Below, in pieces: positions 1-11,757 of a stretch of 64,000 bases of DNA. The stretch comes from Lumbricus rubellus (Eukaryota > Annelida > Clitellata > Crassiclitellata > Lumbricidae): NCBI GenBank assembly GCA_945859605.1, contig OX243822.1, forward strand, positions 3,184,824-3,248,823. Reading direction: 5' to 3'. How positions within the stretch are numbered: position 1 is the stretch's first letter; every line of letters begins with the position of its first letter. The notes under the pieces were generated by a model. The model searched no databases. It saw only the letters and a program-made list of their open reading frames with translations, and was not told the origin of the DNA. The translations under genes were made by a program, and so were the position numbers.

Positions 1-227
1 TCCGATAAACATTGGTTCTTCTGGTTCATAGTGCGAACGAATGCTGCTGCTATCCAATACCCGACATTCATTCAGAGCATTTATATAGCGCTCTGATTAT
101 GATCTGAAAACTGTCCAATACCCGACGCGACGGTTATGATCTGAGATCTGGACAGAAATCGGTCATTCATCATTGCTTGGATTATTATTATCAATTTATC
201 ATTTAATATGATGTACAATGTACAGTA

Positions 228-823
<596 letters not shown>

Positions 824-2119
824 GTTAAAAAAAAACAGCGACATAATTACACTGTCATGCAGTAAACTAGACATAGACAAGTGAGGCACACGTTTCTTTA
901 GCTATATAATTGCTTCCGGCTCAATAATCACATCTTTGTATTGTTCTTACTGACCCCAAACATCGTCATTAAATGCACACCTTTGTATAACAGAAGTCAT
1001 GATTTCTGCCTACAGGTATAATTATTGTACCTATAGCCTATAATAACAATGCACGCCTGGTTACGTCTTTTTGTGACGTCATAGGCTGATACCTTGCGTA
1101 TTTGACACCTGTGCCAAACGAGACGTTATAAAATTATTATTACGTAAGCCTTTTGGTTGAAATAACTTGAACTCTCCCTGCTTAAACATCTCGCTGAAGT
1201 CATACGACAAACCCTATTCTGAAAGATAAAATATTAAACGAAGCCTTGATAATTATTATAATTGCGTACAGCCGAACCTCTCTCCCCACCAACCTATTAC
1301 ATGTATAATAGCGTATTTTTAGAGAATTCGTCAGTTTTTATTTTCATGCGCTATTTTACCGAAGCGATTAGTAATGAGATCCGTTTCTTAATTCGCCTCT
1401 GGGAACTACTTTCAAAAAGAAGTCGCATTTACTGATAATTTAGATCCTATGCGTTGAGCCACCCTCCTAGATACACCTTTCTGTCTGCCTGTCCTCTTTT
1501 TATCTCCCTTCCACCATGATCCAATTTTCCCTTCATATTCTCCGCCTAGTCTCCTGCTTCCAGTTCTTTCCTCCTCTTCCTTCTTCCTCTAATGTCAATC
1601 CTCCTCCTCTCTTCCAAAACTCTCCTCCTCTTCTTCTCCTGCCACCCCACGCACAATCAGCTAATTGAAGCACCAACATTAATAGACCGAGATTAAAGTC
1701 AAGACAAGACAGACAGACAGACACAATCAAACAGACAGACACACACACAGACAGACGTAAAGACAGACAGACAGACACACAGTTGAATGGATAGAAGGAC
1801 ACTACAAAATATTCCGTGGTGCATCTGCTTCTCTTTTTCTGTCTTTGTCTGTCTGACTCTGATTATTATTGTATTATAATAATTATTATTTTATTAATAC
1901 TCATCATCATCATCGTCATCCTAAATTACTTACCTTTATTAAAATGTTGGTTCCATAAAATGCATGTTAAACATTCAGCTCTTTTACTATCAGCAGTGGT
2001 CCGAAGAACGCCGAGAATAATTACCATGGATTGACAACATCTTGAAGTGGACTGGACCGTGGAAATTTAACCCATTGAACGTGACAGTAGACACCATAAT
2101 TAGGCTGTTACGGCTCTTT
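824..2119. other. Intergenic DNA, no gene seen
   Basis: AT-rich sequence with no recognisable exon, splice-flanked coding block or protein similarity. It holds a pyrimidine-rich stretch near 1480-1640, a CAGA array at 1706-1784 and a short TTATTA tract near 1860-1900. A lone TGACGTCA (CRE-type octamer) lies near 1075, with no gene visible beside it. Confidence 0.6.
1706..1784. repeat. (CAGA)n/(CACA)n microsatellite
   Basis: Repeated ACAGACAG and ACACACAC units. Confidence 0.85.
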
Positions 2120-2330
2120 ATTGTTATGGTTCTTCGGTGTTATATGGCTCTTTAGTGTTATGGTTCTTTGGTGTTATGGTTCTTTGGTGTTATATGGATT
2201 TTTAGTGTTATGTTTCTTTAGTGTTATATGGTTCTTTAGTATTATATGGTTCTTTAGTGTTAAATGGTTTCTTAGTGTTATATGGATTTTTAGTGTTATA
2301 TCGTTCTTTAGTGTTATATGTAGCCAACAG
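2120..2330. repeat. Minisatellite, unit about 17-18 bp (GTTATATGGTTCTTTAGT-like)
   Basis: About a dozen imperfect tandem copies of TGTTATATGGTTCTTTAG. Open frames across it on both strands are by-products of the repeat. Confidence 0.85.
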
Positions 2331-2483
2331 CTTCTCTTGTACTATAATTTCAGGTGAACGGTTATCTATGAGACCGACGAATCCTACGATATTCTTCAAC
2401 AAAATATATATGACTGAAAAAAATGTGTCTAAAAGGTGTCTAAAAAGACTACCCTTTCTCTTAATTAGTGTTGATTTCGCAGA

Positions 2484-2550
2484 TTATCATCATCGTCGTC
2501 GTCATCATCATCTTCATCATCATCATCGTCGTCATCATCATCATCATCAT
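2484..2550. repeat. (CAT/CGT)n trinucleotide array
   Basis: Alternating CATCAT and CGTCGT runs. Confidence 0.85.
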
Positions 2551-2916
2551 GAAATGAAAACAAGAATTGCCATGCATTTTTTCAAGAAATCAAATACTAA
2601 GAAAATCATGGAAATGATTCTGTATTAAAACCAGATTTTCATTCAATCAACATTTAACCTGCATTCCAATACAATTGACAGAAGCTACATTCAAGTTTAA
2701 AAAAAACACAGCTCTTGGTTAATGCGACAAATTTCGGGATTTCAAGATTATTGCAGATAAGTTTGAGATAGAAACAGACTCCGGACAGTTAATCGAGTAA
2801 CAAAAGGTCCACTCAACCTTCCAATCAGCAGATGGTGTTGAAAAAATTAGTAGTAAGACGCCTTGCATGGCTGCCAACAGTTAAATTCGACCCCTGTAAT
2901 AACTTGCGATTATTGT

Positions 2917-3124
2917 GGGGCGCAGCGGTGTAGTGGTTATGTTCGTTGCCTTGCAGCGGGAGGATTGCAAATTCGAATCCACCTCAAGTTGCGGCGTAGG
3001 GACCTTGGGCAAGTCCTTCACTCACAATTGCTCAGCGCTTCTGGGTGAAACTCCGATGCAGTGTCCGCGCTGCAGTCGGGAGTACCTCTGAGTAGTGAGC
3101 TTGAAGATGCGCTATAACAAGTGC
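2917..3124 (+). mobile_element. tRNA-derived SINE, full-length type
   Basis: The head GGGCGCAGCGGTGTAGTGG resembles a Pol III A box, and ATTCGAATCC at 2971-2980 is a B box (GGTTCGANNCC type). The body contains the family core (GGGACCTTGGGCAAGTCC, then AAACTCCGATGCAGTGTCC). It ends with the tail AGTACCTCTGAGTAG...GCGCTATAACAAGTG. It is not a functional tRNA gene: there is no cloverleaf 3' half. Other copies lie at 7757, 31312, 38681, 40327 and 58611 (plus strand) and at 15797 and 47189 (minus strand). Confidence 0.85.
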
Positions 3125-3348
3125 AATTATACAACAATCCATCATAATACAGGCTTGCTAACAATACCAGGAGACAAACGGAGACTACTTTTCTCTTTTA
3201 TCACTTATCTGTGACTATCCAGCGCTTCAATGCAGTTGCTTTCCGCAGCACTTTTTCTATTGAAAAAATCATCAGCAAAGACTAGCAAATCCAGGATATC
3301 GCACCTTGATTTTTGTAAACCCGAGGAATCATAATTAATGTACCTCAA

Positions 3349-3595
3349 TGAAAAATAATAATAATAAAAATAATAATAATAAAAATAATAATAATAAAAA
3401 AAATAATAATAAAAATAATAATAATAAAAATAATAATAATAAATGTTTATGTAAATAAATGTGTGTGATTAATAAAAAAATAATAATAAAAATAATAATA
3501 ATAAAAATAATAATAATAAAAATAATAATAATAAAAATAATAATAATAAAAATAATAATAATAAAAATAATAATAATAAAAATAATAATAATAAT
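3349..3595. repeat. AT-only minisatellite (AAAAATAATAATAAT)n
   Basis: Tandem 15-bp units of A and T, interrupted at about 3440-3470. Confidence 0.9.
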
Positions 3596-3690
3596 GGATA
3601 ATAATATTGCTGTCTGTTCCGGCACCACAGACTCGAACAATTAAGGACACCCAGAGGAACAAATTCCTGGGCTGAATGATACTTTACATT

Positions 3691-3837
3691 CATAGGTGCA
3701 ATCACGTCCTAAAAGTTTGGGGGACCATAATGAATCACGTCCTAAAAGTTGGGAGGTACCATAATAATGAAGTTAGGGGACCACTCAAAAGTTGGGGGGA
3801 CACGTCCCGTGGGTCCCAAAGGGTGGTTGCGCCTATG
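3691..3837. mobile_element. hAT-type MITE, 147 bp
   Basis: The termini are inverted: CATAGGTGCAATCAC at the left and GTGGTTGCGCCTATG at the right. Flanking octamers TTTACATT (3683-3690) and TTTACCTT (3838-3845) match at 7 of 8 positions, as expected for a diverged 8-bp hAT target duplication. There is no coding capacity. Confidence 0.75.
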
Positions 3838-3922
3838 TTTACCTTGTAGCATAGAAAATGATAAATTTCAATAGTCTTTAAATTGGTTCGTTGACCATAA
3901 TCATGAAGAAATAAATGAGGCA

Positions 3923-4010
3923 CAATGATAATAATAAAATAAAATAAAAATAATCATGATAATGATGAAGTAACTATAATAATAATGAAATGATGATGAT
4001 TGATAATGAT

Positions 4011-4053
<43 letters not shown>

Positions 4054-4073
4054 TAACAATAATAATAATAAAC
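3923..4073. repeat. (AAT)n/(AATG)n microsatellite
   Basis: ATAATAATA runs mixed with GATGATAATGA motifs. Confidence 0.85.
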
Positions 4074-4079
4074 TGGAAA

Positions 4080-4454
4080 TAACATTCTAATAATCATTTA
4101 TTCTAACAATCACAGTGCAGCCAAATTAAAAATAAAGTTCAAGGGGGGAACTGCCTGAACACCATCAACCACATCACTCCTCAAGTTCTGTTACCAACAA
4201 ACAGGCAGTTCAGTCAATCGTATTCGAAACCCACGATCTTCCCAGCACCCTGAGGTGCAGTCCTTGAACATGGTTGCTCCACAGCTGGTCGCAGCAGTTG
4301 ACAGACAACTTCCAGAGAATATCACAACACAGAGGGAAGGCCTTCTTCTCCTACGTAGACTTCTTTTCACAGGTGACTTCTCATAAGTCCGTTTCTTCTC
4401 CGAAGTCGCCAATAGATCAGTACAGAAGTCTTGCCAGAGGATAGCGAATTATCA
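4080..4454. other. Unassigned DNA at left edge of the duplicated unit
   Basis: No gene recognised. Homology with the post-gap sequence (29556 onwards) begins at the end of this stretch, at the motif GCCACGATGCTGCAGAGAATC. Confidence 0.5.
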
Positions 4455-4790
4455 GAGCCACGATGCTGCAGAGAATCTGTAAAGTAAAAACCAAATGTAA
4501 AGTAATTACCTAATATAACACTCCACATTAAAATAATGTAAAGTAATAACCAAAATGTATAGTAACAATGTAATATAACATTCCACATTAAAATAGTGTA
4601 AAGTAATACACAAAATGTAAAGTAACAACCGAATAATTATAACATTCCACATTCATTTCAATTGAATAACCTCAGTCAAGTAACACTCTAACATTAGGTA
4701 AAAAAGATAATTCAAGGTAAAAACCAGAATGTAATGAAATAACCCTAATGTAACACTAACACTACATACATCTACAGATACAATAAATAA
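4455..4790. repeat. Degenerate tandem repeat around AATGTAAAGTAATAACC
   Basis: Units combining AATGTAAAGTAA(C/T)AAC and ATATAACATTCCACATT recur at about 60-bp spacing. Unit 2 retains a shorter version at 29562-29655, continued after an inserted element at 31944-32110. Confidence 0.7.
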
Positions 4791-4884
4791 CAATATAATA
4801 CAATACAGGTATCCACGGCCACCGCCACCTACGTTCTGCCCAGAAGCGAGTGCTCTTGGTTCCACTTAAAAACACTGCAACTAC

Positions 4885-5037
4885 GCAGAACCGACCATTT
4901 CCTGTGGTGGGTCCTCTGGTTGTCTGGAATGGGCTTCCACAGGAGACCTACGTCTGATTCCTGAAGCAATTATTTACTAAACTCAAAACAGTTCTTCTTT
5001 GCCATGCTAGAGCCAGGAGTGCTCCTAAATCCTAATA
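4885..5037 (+). mobile_element. LINE reverse-transcriptase C-terminal remnant (family 2)
   Basis: In one frame it reads VVGPLVVWNGLPQE, then (after a stop) FLKQLFTKLKTVLLCHARARS. This is the usual C-terminal block of CR1/L2-like reverse transcriptases (VGP.IWNGLP...FK..LKT.LF). It is short and decayed. A related fragment lies in unit 2 at 32195-32312. Confidence 0.7.
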
Positions 5038-5094
5038 GTGCTCCTAAAAGCCGACCTGCGTGTCGTGCTATAGTGGGCCGTATTTCGTATAACC

Positions 5095-5523
5095 CATAGT
5101 TGTAAAAAACGATTTTTTCCGTTTTTTATTCGCTCCCAAAATACGTCGTTTTTTTCGTTTTTTTTATTTTTCCCATCGTTTTTTATTATTTATTTATCTT
5201 TATTTATTCATTTACTTTCTGTAATTATTTTCCTTAATTTTTATTTTTTCTGATATTCTTTATGTTTTCCGCCAACTCTCAAGTATTCAGCTAACTAAAG
5301 TCATTATTTAATTCTTTAGCATCACAATTTAAGAGATAGCCTGGGTGTAGTAGGTTCCTAATCAAAGTTTTCAAGGTTAAAATGCGGTTTTAGATGTAAC
5401 AAAGTCAAATTATTTTCCGTTTCCGTTTTTTATCGTTTTTTGTGTTTTTTTTACTTTTTTTAGAAAAAAAACCACGTTTTTTTACCGTTTTTTATTTTGT
5501 TTCCATCGTTTTTTACATCTATG
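5095..5523. mobile_element. hAT-type MITE, 429 bp, T-rich
   Basis: The element starts CATAGTTGTAAAAAACG and ends CGTTTTTTACATCTATG. It is flanked by perfect 8-bp direct repeats GTATAACC (5087-5094 and 5524-5531). The interior repeats CGTTTTTTA motifs. No coding sequence. Confidence 0.9.
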
Positions 5524-5778
5524 GTATAACCTGTACTGTAATCATTTTGCAGTCTGTCAGATTGAATCATTAAAGAATAATAATAATAATACCAGTTAGA
5601 CACCTTTTAAACGATACCCAATGATCATATATAAAAAGGAAAGTTGGTCAATTATAGTAACTGTGGATCATAACTCGAGAAAGAACACACACTCATGCAT
5701 TATTCATAACTGCTCGCATTATAGTGATCATAATCCCAAGCCTGGTTAAAGCAGTTTACATGACATTGTAATGTATAC

Positions 5779-6216
5779 CATAGTTGTAAAAAATGATTTC
5801 TTTCCGTTTTTGATTCTCTCTCAAAAACCGTGGTGTTTTGGTTTTTTAAAAAAAATTCTTATCGCTTTTATCGTTTTTTTATGTAACTATATTTATTTAT
5901 TTGCAGTCTATAATTATTTTCCTTAATTTAATTTTTGTCTGATAATCCACAAGTTTTCACAGTACTCTCAAAGATTCAGCTAACTAATAGTGTCATTATG
6001 TAAGTGTTTAAGTCATCATTTAAGAAATACATATTTGCAGATTAAGATAAACTTGCATTTATAAGGAAGGTTTTTTGAGTTTAAAATGAAGTTTCACATG
6101 TAACAAAGGGAAATTATTTTCCGTTTCCGTTTTTATTGTTTTTTTGTCGTTTTGTATTTTTTTGGAAAAAACGTTGTTTTTTACCGTTTTCTTTATTTTA
6201 TTTTCATCATTTTTTA
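5779..6216. mobile_element. Second copy of the T-rich hAT MITE, right end lost
   Basis: It begins CATAGTTGTAAAAAATGA and follows the 5095-5523 copy in layout (CCGTTTTT, ACCGTTTT, CATCATTTTTTACA). The expected terminal CTATG and a right target duplication are missing. Unit 2 has no equivalent at this place. Confidence 0.75.
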
Positions 6217-6271
6217 CAAATTCTCGAACGAATACAATACAATGCAAAAAGAACATACATCTACACTTCTA

Positions 6272-6335
6272 CAATCAATCAATCATAATTTATATAGCGC
6301 CCCTTCAAGGTACCTACTCAGAGGCGTTCCCGGCC
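6272..6335 (-). mobile_element. Extreme 3' end of the CR1/L2-like LINE (antisense)
   Basis: It carries CAATCAATCAATC, then TATATAGCGCC...TACTCAGAGGCG. This is the reverse complement of the LINE end at 59530-59594, including its GATT tail. It is a heavily 5'-truncated insertion, also present in unit 2 at 37031-37094. Confidence 0.8.
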
Positions 6336-6354
6336 AAGATCAAGTGAAAAAACC

Positions 6355-6708
6355 AGACACAATACAATACAAAACAATACAATACAAACCAGATACAATA
6401 CAATACAAACCAGATACAATACAATACAAACCAGATACAATACAATGCAAACCAGATACAACACAATACAACACAATACAACACAATACAACACAACACA
6501 ATACAACACAATACAACACAACACAAAACAACACTACACAATACAATACAACACAACACAATACAATACAACACAATACAACACAATACAATACAATACA
6601 ACACAATACAACATGGTATACAACACAATACAACACAATACAACACAATACAACACAATACAACACAATACAATACAACATGGTATACAATACAACTCTA
6701 TACAATAC
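6355..6708. repeat. Pentanucleotide array (ACAAT/ACAAC)n beside the DPAGT1 donor
   Basis: Long run of AATACAACAC units, with a slightly longer CAGATACAATACAAT unit at the left. Its right end touches the donor of DPAGT1 exon 7: only about 5 intron bases separate them. Confidence 0.9.
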
Positions 6709-9700
6709 CTGAACGAGCAGCAAACGAGTCGTGAGCGTTCGCTCGTGAGTCGGTCCTCCGATCTTGATCGCAAGATTGATGATCGTCATGTTCATGCATT
6801 CGACGATGTCGCCGTCCTTGTCCTTCGACTCGCGATACGTGACGAGTCGGAGGAGGACGAAAAGTCGGAGGATGATCCAACCGAGGAAGGAGAGATCGGA
6901 GGGACGGAAGCGAGCGAAACTCTGCTCGAGTTTATCCGTTTCAGGATTGTATCTGATGAAAATGAAGAATCGGGTATATGGTGAGATTAGGTGTGGTGAG
7001 ATAATGGGTGGTGAGATTAGGTGTGGTGAGATTAGGTGTGGTGAGATATGGTATGGCAAGATTAGGTGTGGCAAGACTAGGTATATGGCAATATATTGCC
7101 ATATACCTAGTCTTGCCATACATTAGGTATATGGTAAGACTAGGTATGGCAAGATTAGGTATATGGCAAGACCAGGTATGGCAAGATAAGGGGTGGCAAG
7201 ATATGGTATGGCAAGAACCAGTATGGCAAAGTAAGATATGGTAAGATAAGGAGTGGTAAGATAAGGTTTGGTGAGATAAGGAGTGGTAAGATAAAGTATG
7301 GTAAGAATAGGTATACGGCAAGATTAGGTATGGTAAGATAAGGTATGGCAAAATACGGCATGCTAAGATTAGGTATGTCAAGATAAGGTTGATTGATTGA
7401 TTGACTGATTGCAAGGCAAGTAACATTGATTGATGTATTGATTTTAAGATAGGAAACGCACAGAAAACAGCTGACCTTGACCTCTCTCTCTCACCTTGGT
7501 AGTCGATGTCTTGGACACGGGATAAATCGGAAGAGTTGTGGTACGGAGAAGACGAAATTGAAGACTTGTGGGATGAAGAATAGCAACATCGTTTTGCTGA
7601 AATGACCGAGAATCGCTACGACAGCGAAAGTCATTCCAGCGAAGTAGCAGAAAGTATCGCCGACGAAAACACGAGCCGGATATCTGAGCGAAAACAGAAA
7701 AGAACGCAAATGACAAAAGATGAGTTGATCTACGACAACTATCAATGATGTATCTTGTGGGGTGCGGCGGTGTAGAGGTGGGTTACATGCCTTAGAGCCG
7801 AAAGGTTGCAGGTTCGAATCCACATTAAGCCGCCAGTTAGGGACCCTGAGCACATCCTTCACTTGCAATTACGGTATTGCTCATGTGCTTCGGCATGAGA
7901 CTCCGATGCGGTGTCCTCGCTGTTGCAGTAGTCGGGAGCGCCTCTGAGTAGAGATCTTCAAGGGCGCTATAACAAGTGTTCAAATATACATACATATGAA
8001 TTCACTACCACACTATATTACAAGTGTAATTTTTACCATTCTATATTCTATTACATTTTCATTTACATTATATCTTATTTCACCATAAATTTGCATTCTA
8101 TCTTATTTTGTCATATTATGTACTATGTTATTTTACCATACTAAATTCTAAGCTTTTATCAATACCTTAATTCTATGTTATCATAACCCTATCATACTCT
8201 ATGTTTTGACTGTCAAACCAAATCTCAGTTTCACATAATTTCCGATTTGACTTTGCATATGTTAAAGATGCTCATAATAGCAACAATAATAAACTTGAAA
8301 ATAATAATAATAGCAATAGTAACAGCAATAAATTTTGTTATAAGCATAAAACTGGATTAAGTTGAATAAACTTCTCACTGGTTGTAGTAGAAGAGAGCGA
8401 GAGAGACGCCAACGAACGGCATCAGAAAGTACAACGAGAAGATATGAGCGCTGGAAAATTCACCTGAAATGTAAAAAACATCGTCCCAGTACATGTAGAC
8501 AAATAGAACGACATGTAAGATGTCCCATAAACAGCAAATTCTACTTTAAAACATTTATATTACCATAAAATTAATTATGGAAAAGCACATAGCATGCTAA
8601 ACTAACGACTCTGTATTCATCAGTCTCTCATTCTTTAAATCATTTCCTTTCCACGGAGTTTGCCATGCTTAGTAAGAGCGTCTTTGAATAGTCATTCTGC
8701 AAGGGGCGCTTTATAAATCTACAGATACGATACAATGCAATACAATACCATAATTATGTACTTTTCTGTCAAGAAAAAGAACTAATTTGAAAAGTTCCAT
8801 GAAATTCTCATAAATGTTCATCTCGTGCCAATCTTCATAGAGTTCCACAAAATGGTAACAAAAGTTTATACTAAAAATTAAAATTGCCGACTGACCGTTC
8901 AGTTCGACGATGTTGAAGACGATAACGGAGACGGCGATGACGAGACTTTGTCCGACTTCGATTCCGTTGATACCAGCGACGATGTTGATCGCGTTCGTAC
9001 AGAAGACGGCCAACATTCCCATGTACAGGTAGTACAACCAACCTTACACAGGGATCATAATCATAATAATCATAATCAATAGTCGATTAATTGATCAAAT
9101 TCGATTGATTTGGTCCACGCTACGTAAAGTCTGATAAACTACCAAACGTGCAGGACTAACTGAGTTACTTACTGCTATTTCTGCACAGAAAACTGCTTTT
9201 TGCAATGATGATGATAAATTTAGTCATCATCGTGAATTTTTTACCTCATATGATCACTTAATACTCCACTCGAAAGTTAAGCTAAGAATTGTTCCATTAA
9301 AATTTGCAGTGTGTAGTTTCGAGCAGATAAAATATATCCGAAATGTTGATTATCAAATACTTTGCTGCTAAATCAATCAATCAAGCATACAATCAATGAA
9401 TCAATCAATCAGCCAAATCAATAAATCAATAAATAAATTGACCAACAAATCAATCATTCAATCAATTGAAATTAACACAGCACCACTTCAAGCCCTCAAC
9501 TCCTATAGGTATTCCAACCAAGATAATCAAACACCTGGCGCCATCTAACCAACAACATGACAACACAGAACAAGCGCATCCTCCTCACCAACATTGATGC
9601 TGTATCCAAGCAACGACCTCAGCGGTAGTGGCACGATGATGTAGGTCAGGTCGAAGGTTACGAGGTAAACCATGAGCAGCGGAAGAGAGGCAATCGTCGG

Positions 9701-11161
9701 CAGGAGAAGTTTGTGTCGCCATTTCAAGTCGAAAACGTCATCGGCGAATCCGAGGAAAATCATGCAACAGATCGAGAGCAAGGCAGCGAGAAATTCGACG
9801 TACTGTAGGAAAGAAAGGGTTAAAGGTTACATGTATATATTGAAGATTCAGATAAAATTACCTTGTTACCTTGGTCCATTTCTTGGTTGGTTGATTGATT
9901 GATTGGTCGATTGGTTGGTTGATTGTTAGATTGATTGATTGGTAGATTGATTGATTGGCTTTAGCAGATAAAATAATAGTTATAATATTTTATTATGCAA
10001 CTATATGATGCAATATTATTATTATTATTATTATTACTATAATTATTACTATTGTTACCAGAATCTAATCTAAAATATATGCTAGTATCCCCAATGGTCA
10101 AAGGTCGCATAATGAAGCATTTTTTTATTCGACTCAAAACTAATTTTTGCCATGCTGGAGTTGGGAGTGCTCCCGAGTAGCATACTTGCAGAGGCACTAT
10201 ATAAGTTTATGATAGAATGAATAAATATTATTATGATTTTTCCTGTAAGACCTGCTAAAGTCACGAAAACCGTACCCATCTCAGAGGAGAAAGATTACAC
10301 CCATGTTACAGAGCAAGTACTCTAACCAACTGAATACCATTCCCCATCCAATAATATGCTTTGTCATAAATTCTGATGCAATCATTTATAAGGTTGGTAA
10401 CATTAAAACTAAAAATCAATTAACCTAAAGAAATCTAGAAGCTCATTAAACACAAATTTTACCTCGTGAAACGGAAAATTCGCCGTCCCTCTCACAGCAA
10501 AGTACTCGATGAAAGGAATCGGAATAAAAATGAACATGACGATGAGAAAGACCGTTGCGGAGACAACACCCTGCGATTCTGGGCTACAAGACAACCACCA
10601 TCAAATCTATACAACAGGGTGTTGCTGCTAGCTTTACATTGCTTGCCGACCACAAAGTGTTTCGACTTGTTAATATGGGTGCTCATAGATATTTCTGCAG
10701 GAGAGGCAAAAACCCGATGGCCATGGTTAAACTTCAATGTAGGAAGAGTTTGAAAAATGCAATAGAGTACATTCAGAAAACAGGTATTTTTCCTATTTTT
10801 TTAATGGACCGTATCTCGTTTTAGGAGATTTAGGAAAGCCTGCCGAGACGCCGAATTTATAGCAATAACGGGATTTGAAATGTCTCACTTGAATTCGTAC
10901 GCTCTACACAGAACCTATAATATAATAAGTCCCCAAAACACTACCAAATCGAGGCAACCTAACACCAATGGAATTTACGAATCACAAAGAAACGACAAAC
11001 ATCTTCTTATCTTTCGATGTTTTCGACATATCGATGCCGAACAGATTGGCCTTTAGAAACATCGGACTGAGGCTGGGTATCAGTTGGCCCGTAAGGAACA
11101 TGCCACCCACCGACAGCAGAAAGTTTGCAATAAGTGGCACTGAAATTCCTGAGATCTCCAT
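6709..11161 (-). CDS. DPAGT1: UDP-GlcNAc:dolichyl-phosphate GlcNAc-1-phosphotransferase, unit 1 copy (3' exon missing)
   Basis: ER membrane enzyme (yeast ALG7) that transfers GlcNAc-1-phosphate from UDP-GlcNAc to dolichyl phosphate, the first step of the N-glycan precursor and the tunicamycin target. Seven coding exons on the minus strand: 11161-11001, 10583-10463, 9802-9589, 9042-8896, 8463-8379, 7683-7495 and 6952-6709. All have GT-AG borders and join in frame to 387 codons. Family landmarks fall at the human positions: FADD with Asp115-Asp116, NAIN with Asn182 and Asn185, GDTF with Asp252, and PRHR with Arg301-His302-Arg303. The start is ATG at 11161 ([10 protein letters not shown]) in the context AAAATGG, matching the family N-terminus. 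The human protein has 408 residues, so about 20 C-terminal residues (the last short exon) are unseen. That exon is beyond the pentanucleotide intron, diverged or lost. GPCR-A starts 1.6 kb away on the other strand. Confidence 0.95.
6968..7384. repeat. Intronic minisatellite (GGTATGGCAAGATTA)n, DPAGT1 intron 6
   Basis: About 15-bp units GGTATGGCAAGATTA, GGTGTGGTGAGATTA and variants. A perfect 50-bp palindrome sits inside it at 7069-7118. Unit 2 has the same array at 37690-38010 without the palindrome. Confidence 0.9.
7757..7980 (+). mobile_element. tRNA-derived SINE in DPAGT1 intron 5
   Basis: It has an A-box-like head GGTGCGGCGGTGTAGAGG and a B box GGTTCGAATCC at 7811-7821. The tail GGGAGCGCCTCTGAGTAGAG...GGGCGCTATAACAAGTG is the family tail. 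It is antisense to DPAGT1. The same insertion is in unit 2 (38681-38905), so it predates the split. Confidence 0.9.
8657..8740 (+). mobile_element. LINE/SINE 3' tail fragment
   Basis: Reads TTGCCATGCTTAGTAAGAGC, then GGGGCGCTTTATAAAT and a short ATACAATGC tail. It is the 3' tail only of the GCGCTTTATAAAT family, inside DPAGT1 intron 4. Confidence 0.55.
10121..10203 (+). mobile_element. LINE 3' end fragment (family 2)
   Basis: ATTCGACTCAAAACTAATTT, GCCATGCTGGAGTTGGGAG and AGAGGCACTATATAAG repeat the end of the 4885-5037 fragment and extend into a diverged GCGC(C/T)TATATAA tail. A counterpart lies at 41626-41710 in unit 2. Confidence 0.6.
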
Positions 11162-11675
11162 TTTCGCCACGCGATTTATTTCTATAATAATTCCTAATTT
11201 ACAAATTATAGTCTGAGAAGAGAATAAAAGGCAACTTTGCAACGTTCCCTCATGTCAACAAGAACTTGTACGGATGACGACACCGGATGCTGAATTGGTT
11301 CCCTAGTCATCATTGCTGCGTCGTCTCAAATTAATTAGCGCATTTCAATCATTTTTCTCGCTCTCTGAAGGCCGATCGGAACAATTTATTTCATATTGAC
11401 TTTTTAGAAGTCAAATGAATGCCATTTTGAAGGACATTTGGGTGCATGTGAGAATGGACAACAATCTGCGCATAGATTAGCCAATGTGGCTTTATCTGTT
11501 AGCCTAATCGAGTTTGCTGAGAATTCGGCAATTAGGCCTAGGCCTAATCTGGCGCGTAATTGACGATAGAACATAAGGCGGACATTGAACCTTAAAAGGC
11601 GTGTTTTCAGCTGTACGCTTGAACCTCCATACGGATCACTTGTAGGCCTATTCATGTTTAACGGCACTGCCATAT

Positions 11676-11757
11676 CAAATCAATCAATCAATCAATCAAT
11701 CAATCACATAAATTTATATAGCGCCTCTTCAAGATCTCTACTCAGAGGCGCTCAAAG
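11676..11757 (-). mobile_element. LINE 3' end (antisense) with (CAAT)n tail
   Basis: (CAAT)n, then TATATAGCGCCTCTTCAAGA and CTACTCAGAGGCGCTC: the exact reverse complement of the LINE terminus at 59530-59594. Unit 2 has it with fewer CAAT units at 43287-43360. Confidence 0.85.

Noticed and set aside
2917..3124. Functional tRNA genes at the SINE heads
   Set aside because: A and B boxes are present but no acceptor/anticodon cloverleaf forms, and each copy continues into the SINE body and LINE-type tail.
4191..4412. Possible last exon of DPAGT1 on the minus strand left of the array
   Set aside because: I looked for a segment ending like the family C-terminus (short helix, then a basic/aromatic tail) and found no match in 1-6350 or 29556-37400.
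6340..7119. 259-codon minus-strand frame with a very hydrophobic Val-Leu-Cys-Tyr half
   Set aside because: The middle is DPAGT1 exon 7, bounded by good splice sites. The hydrophobic half is the pentanucleotide array read through.
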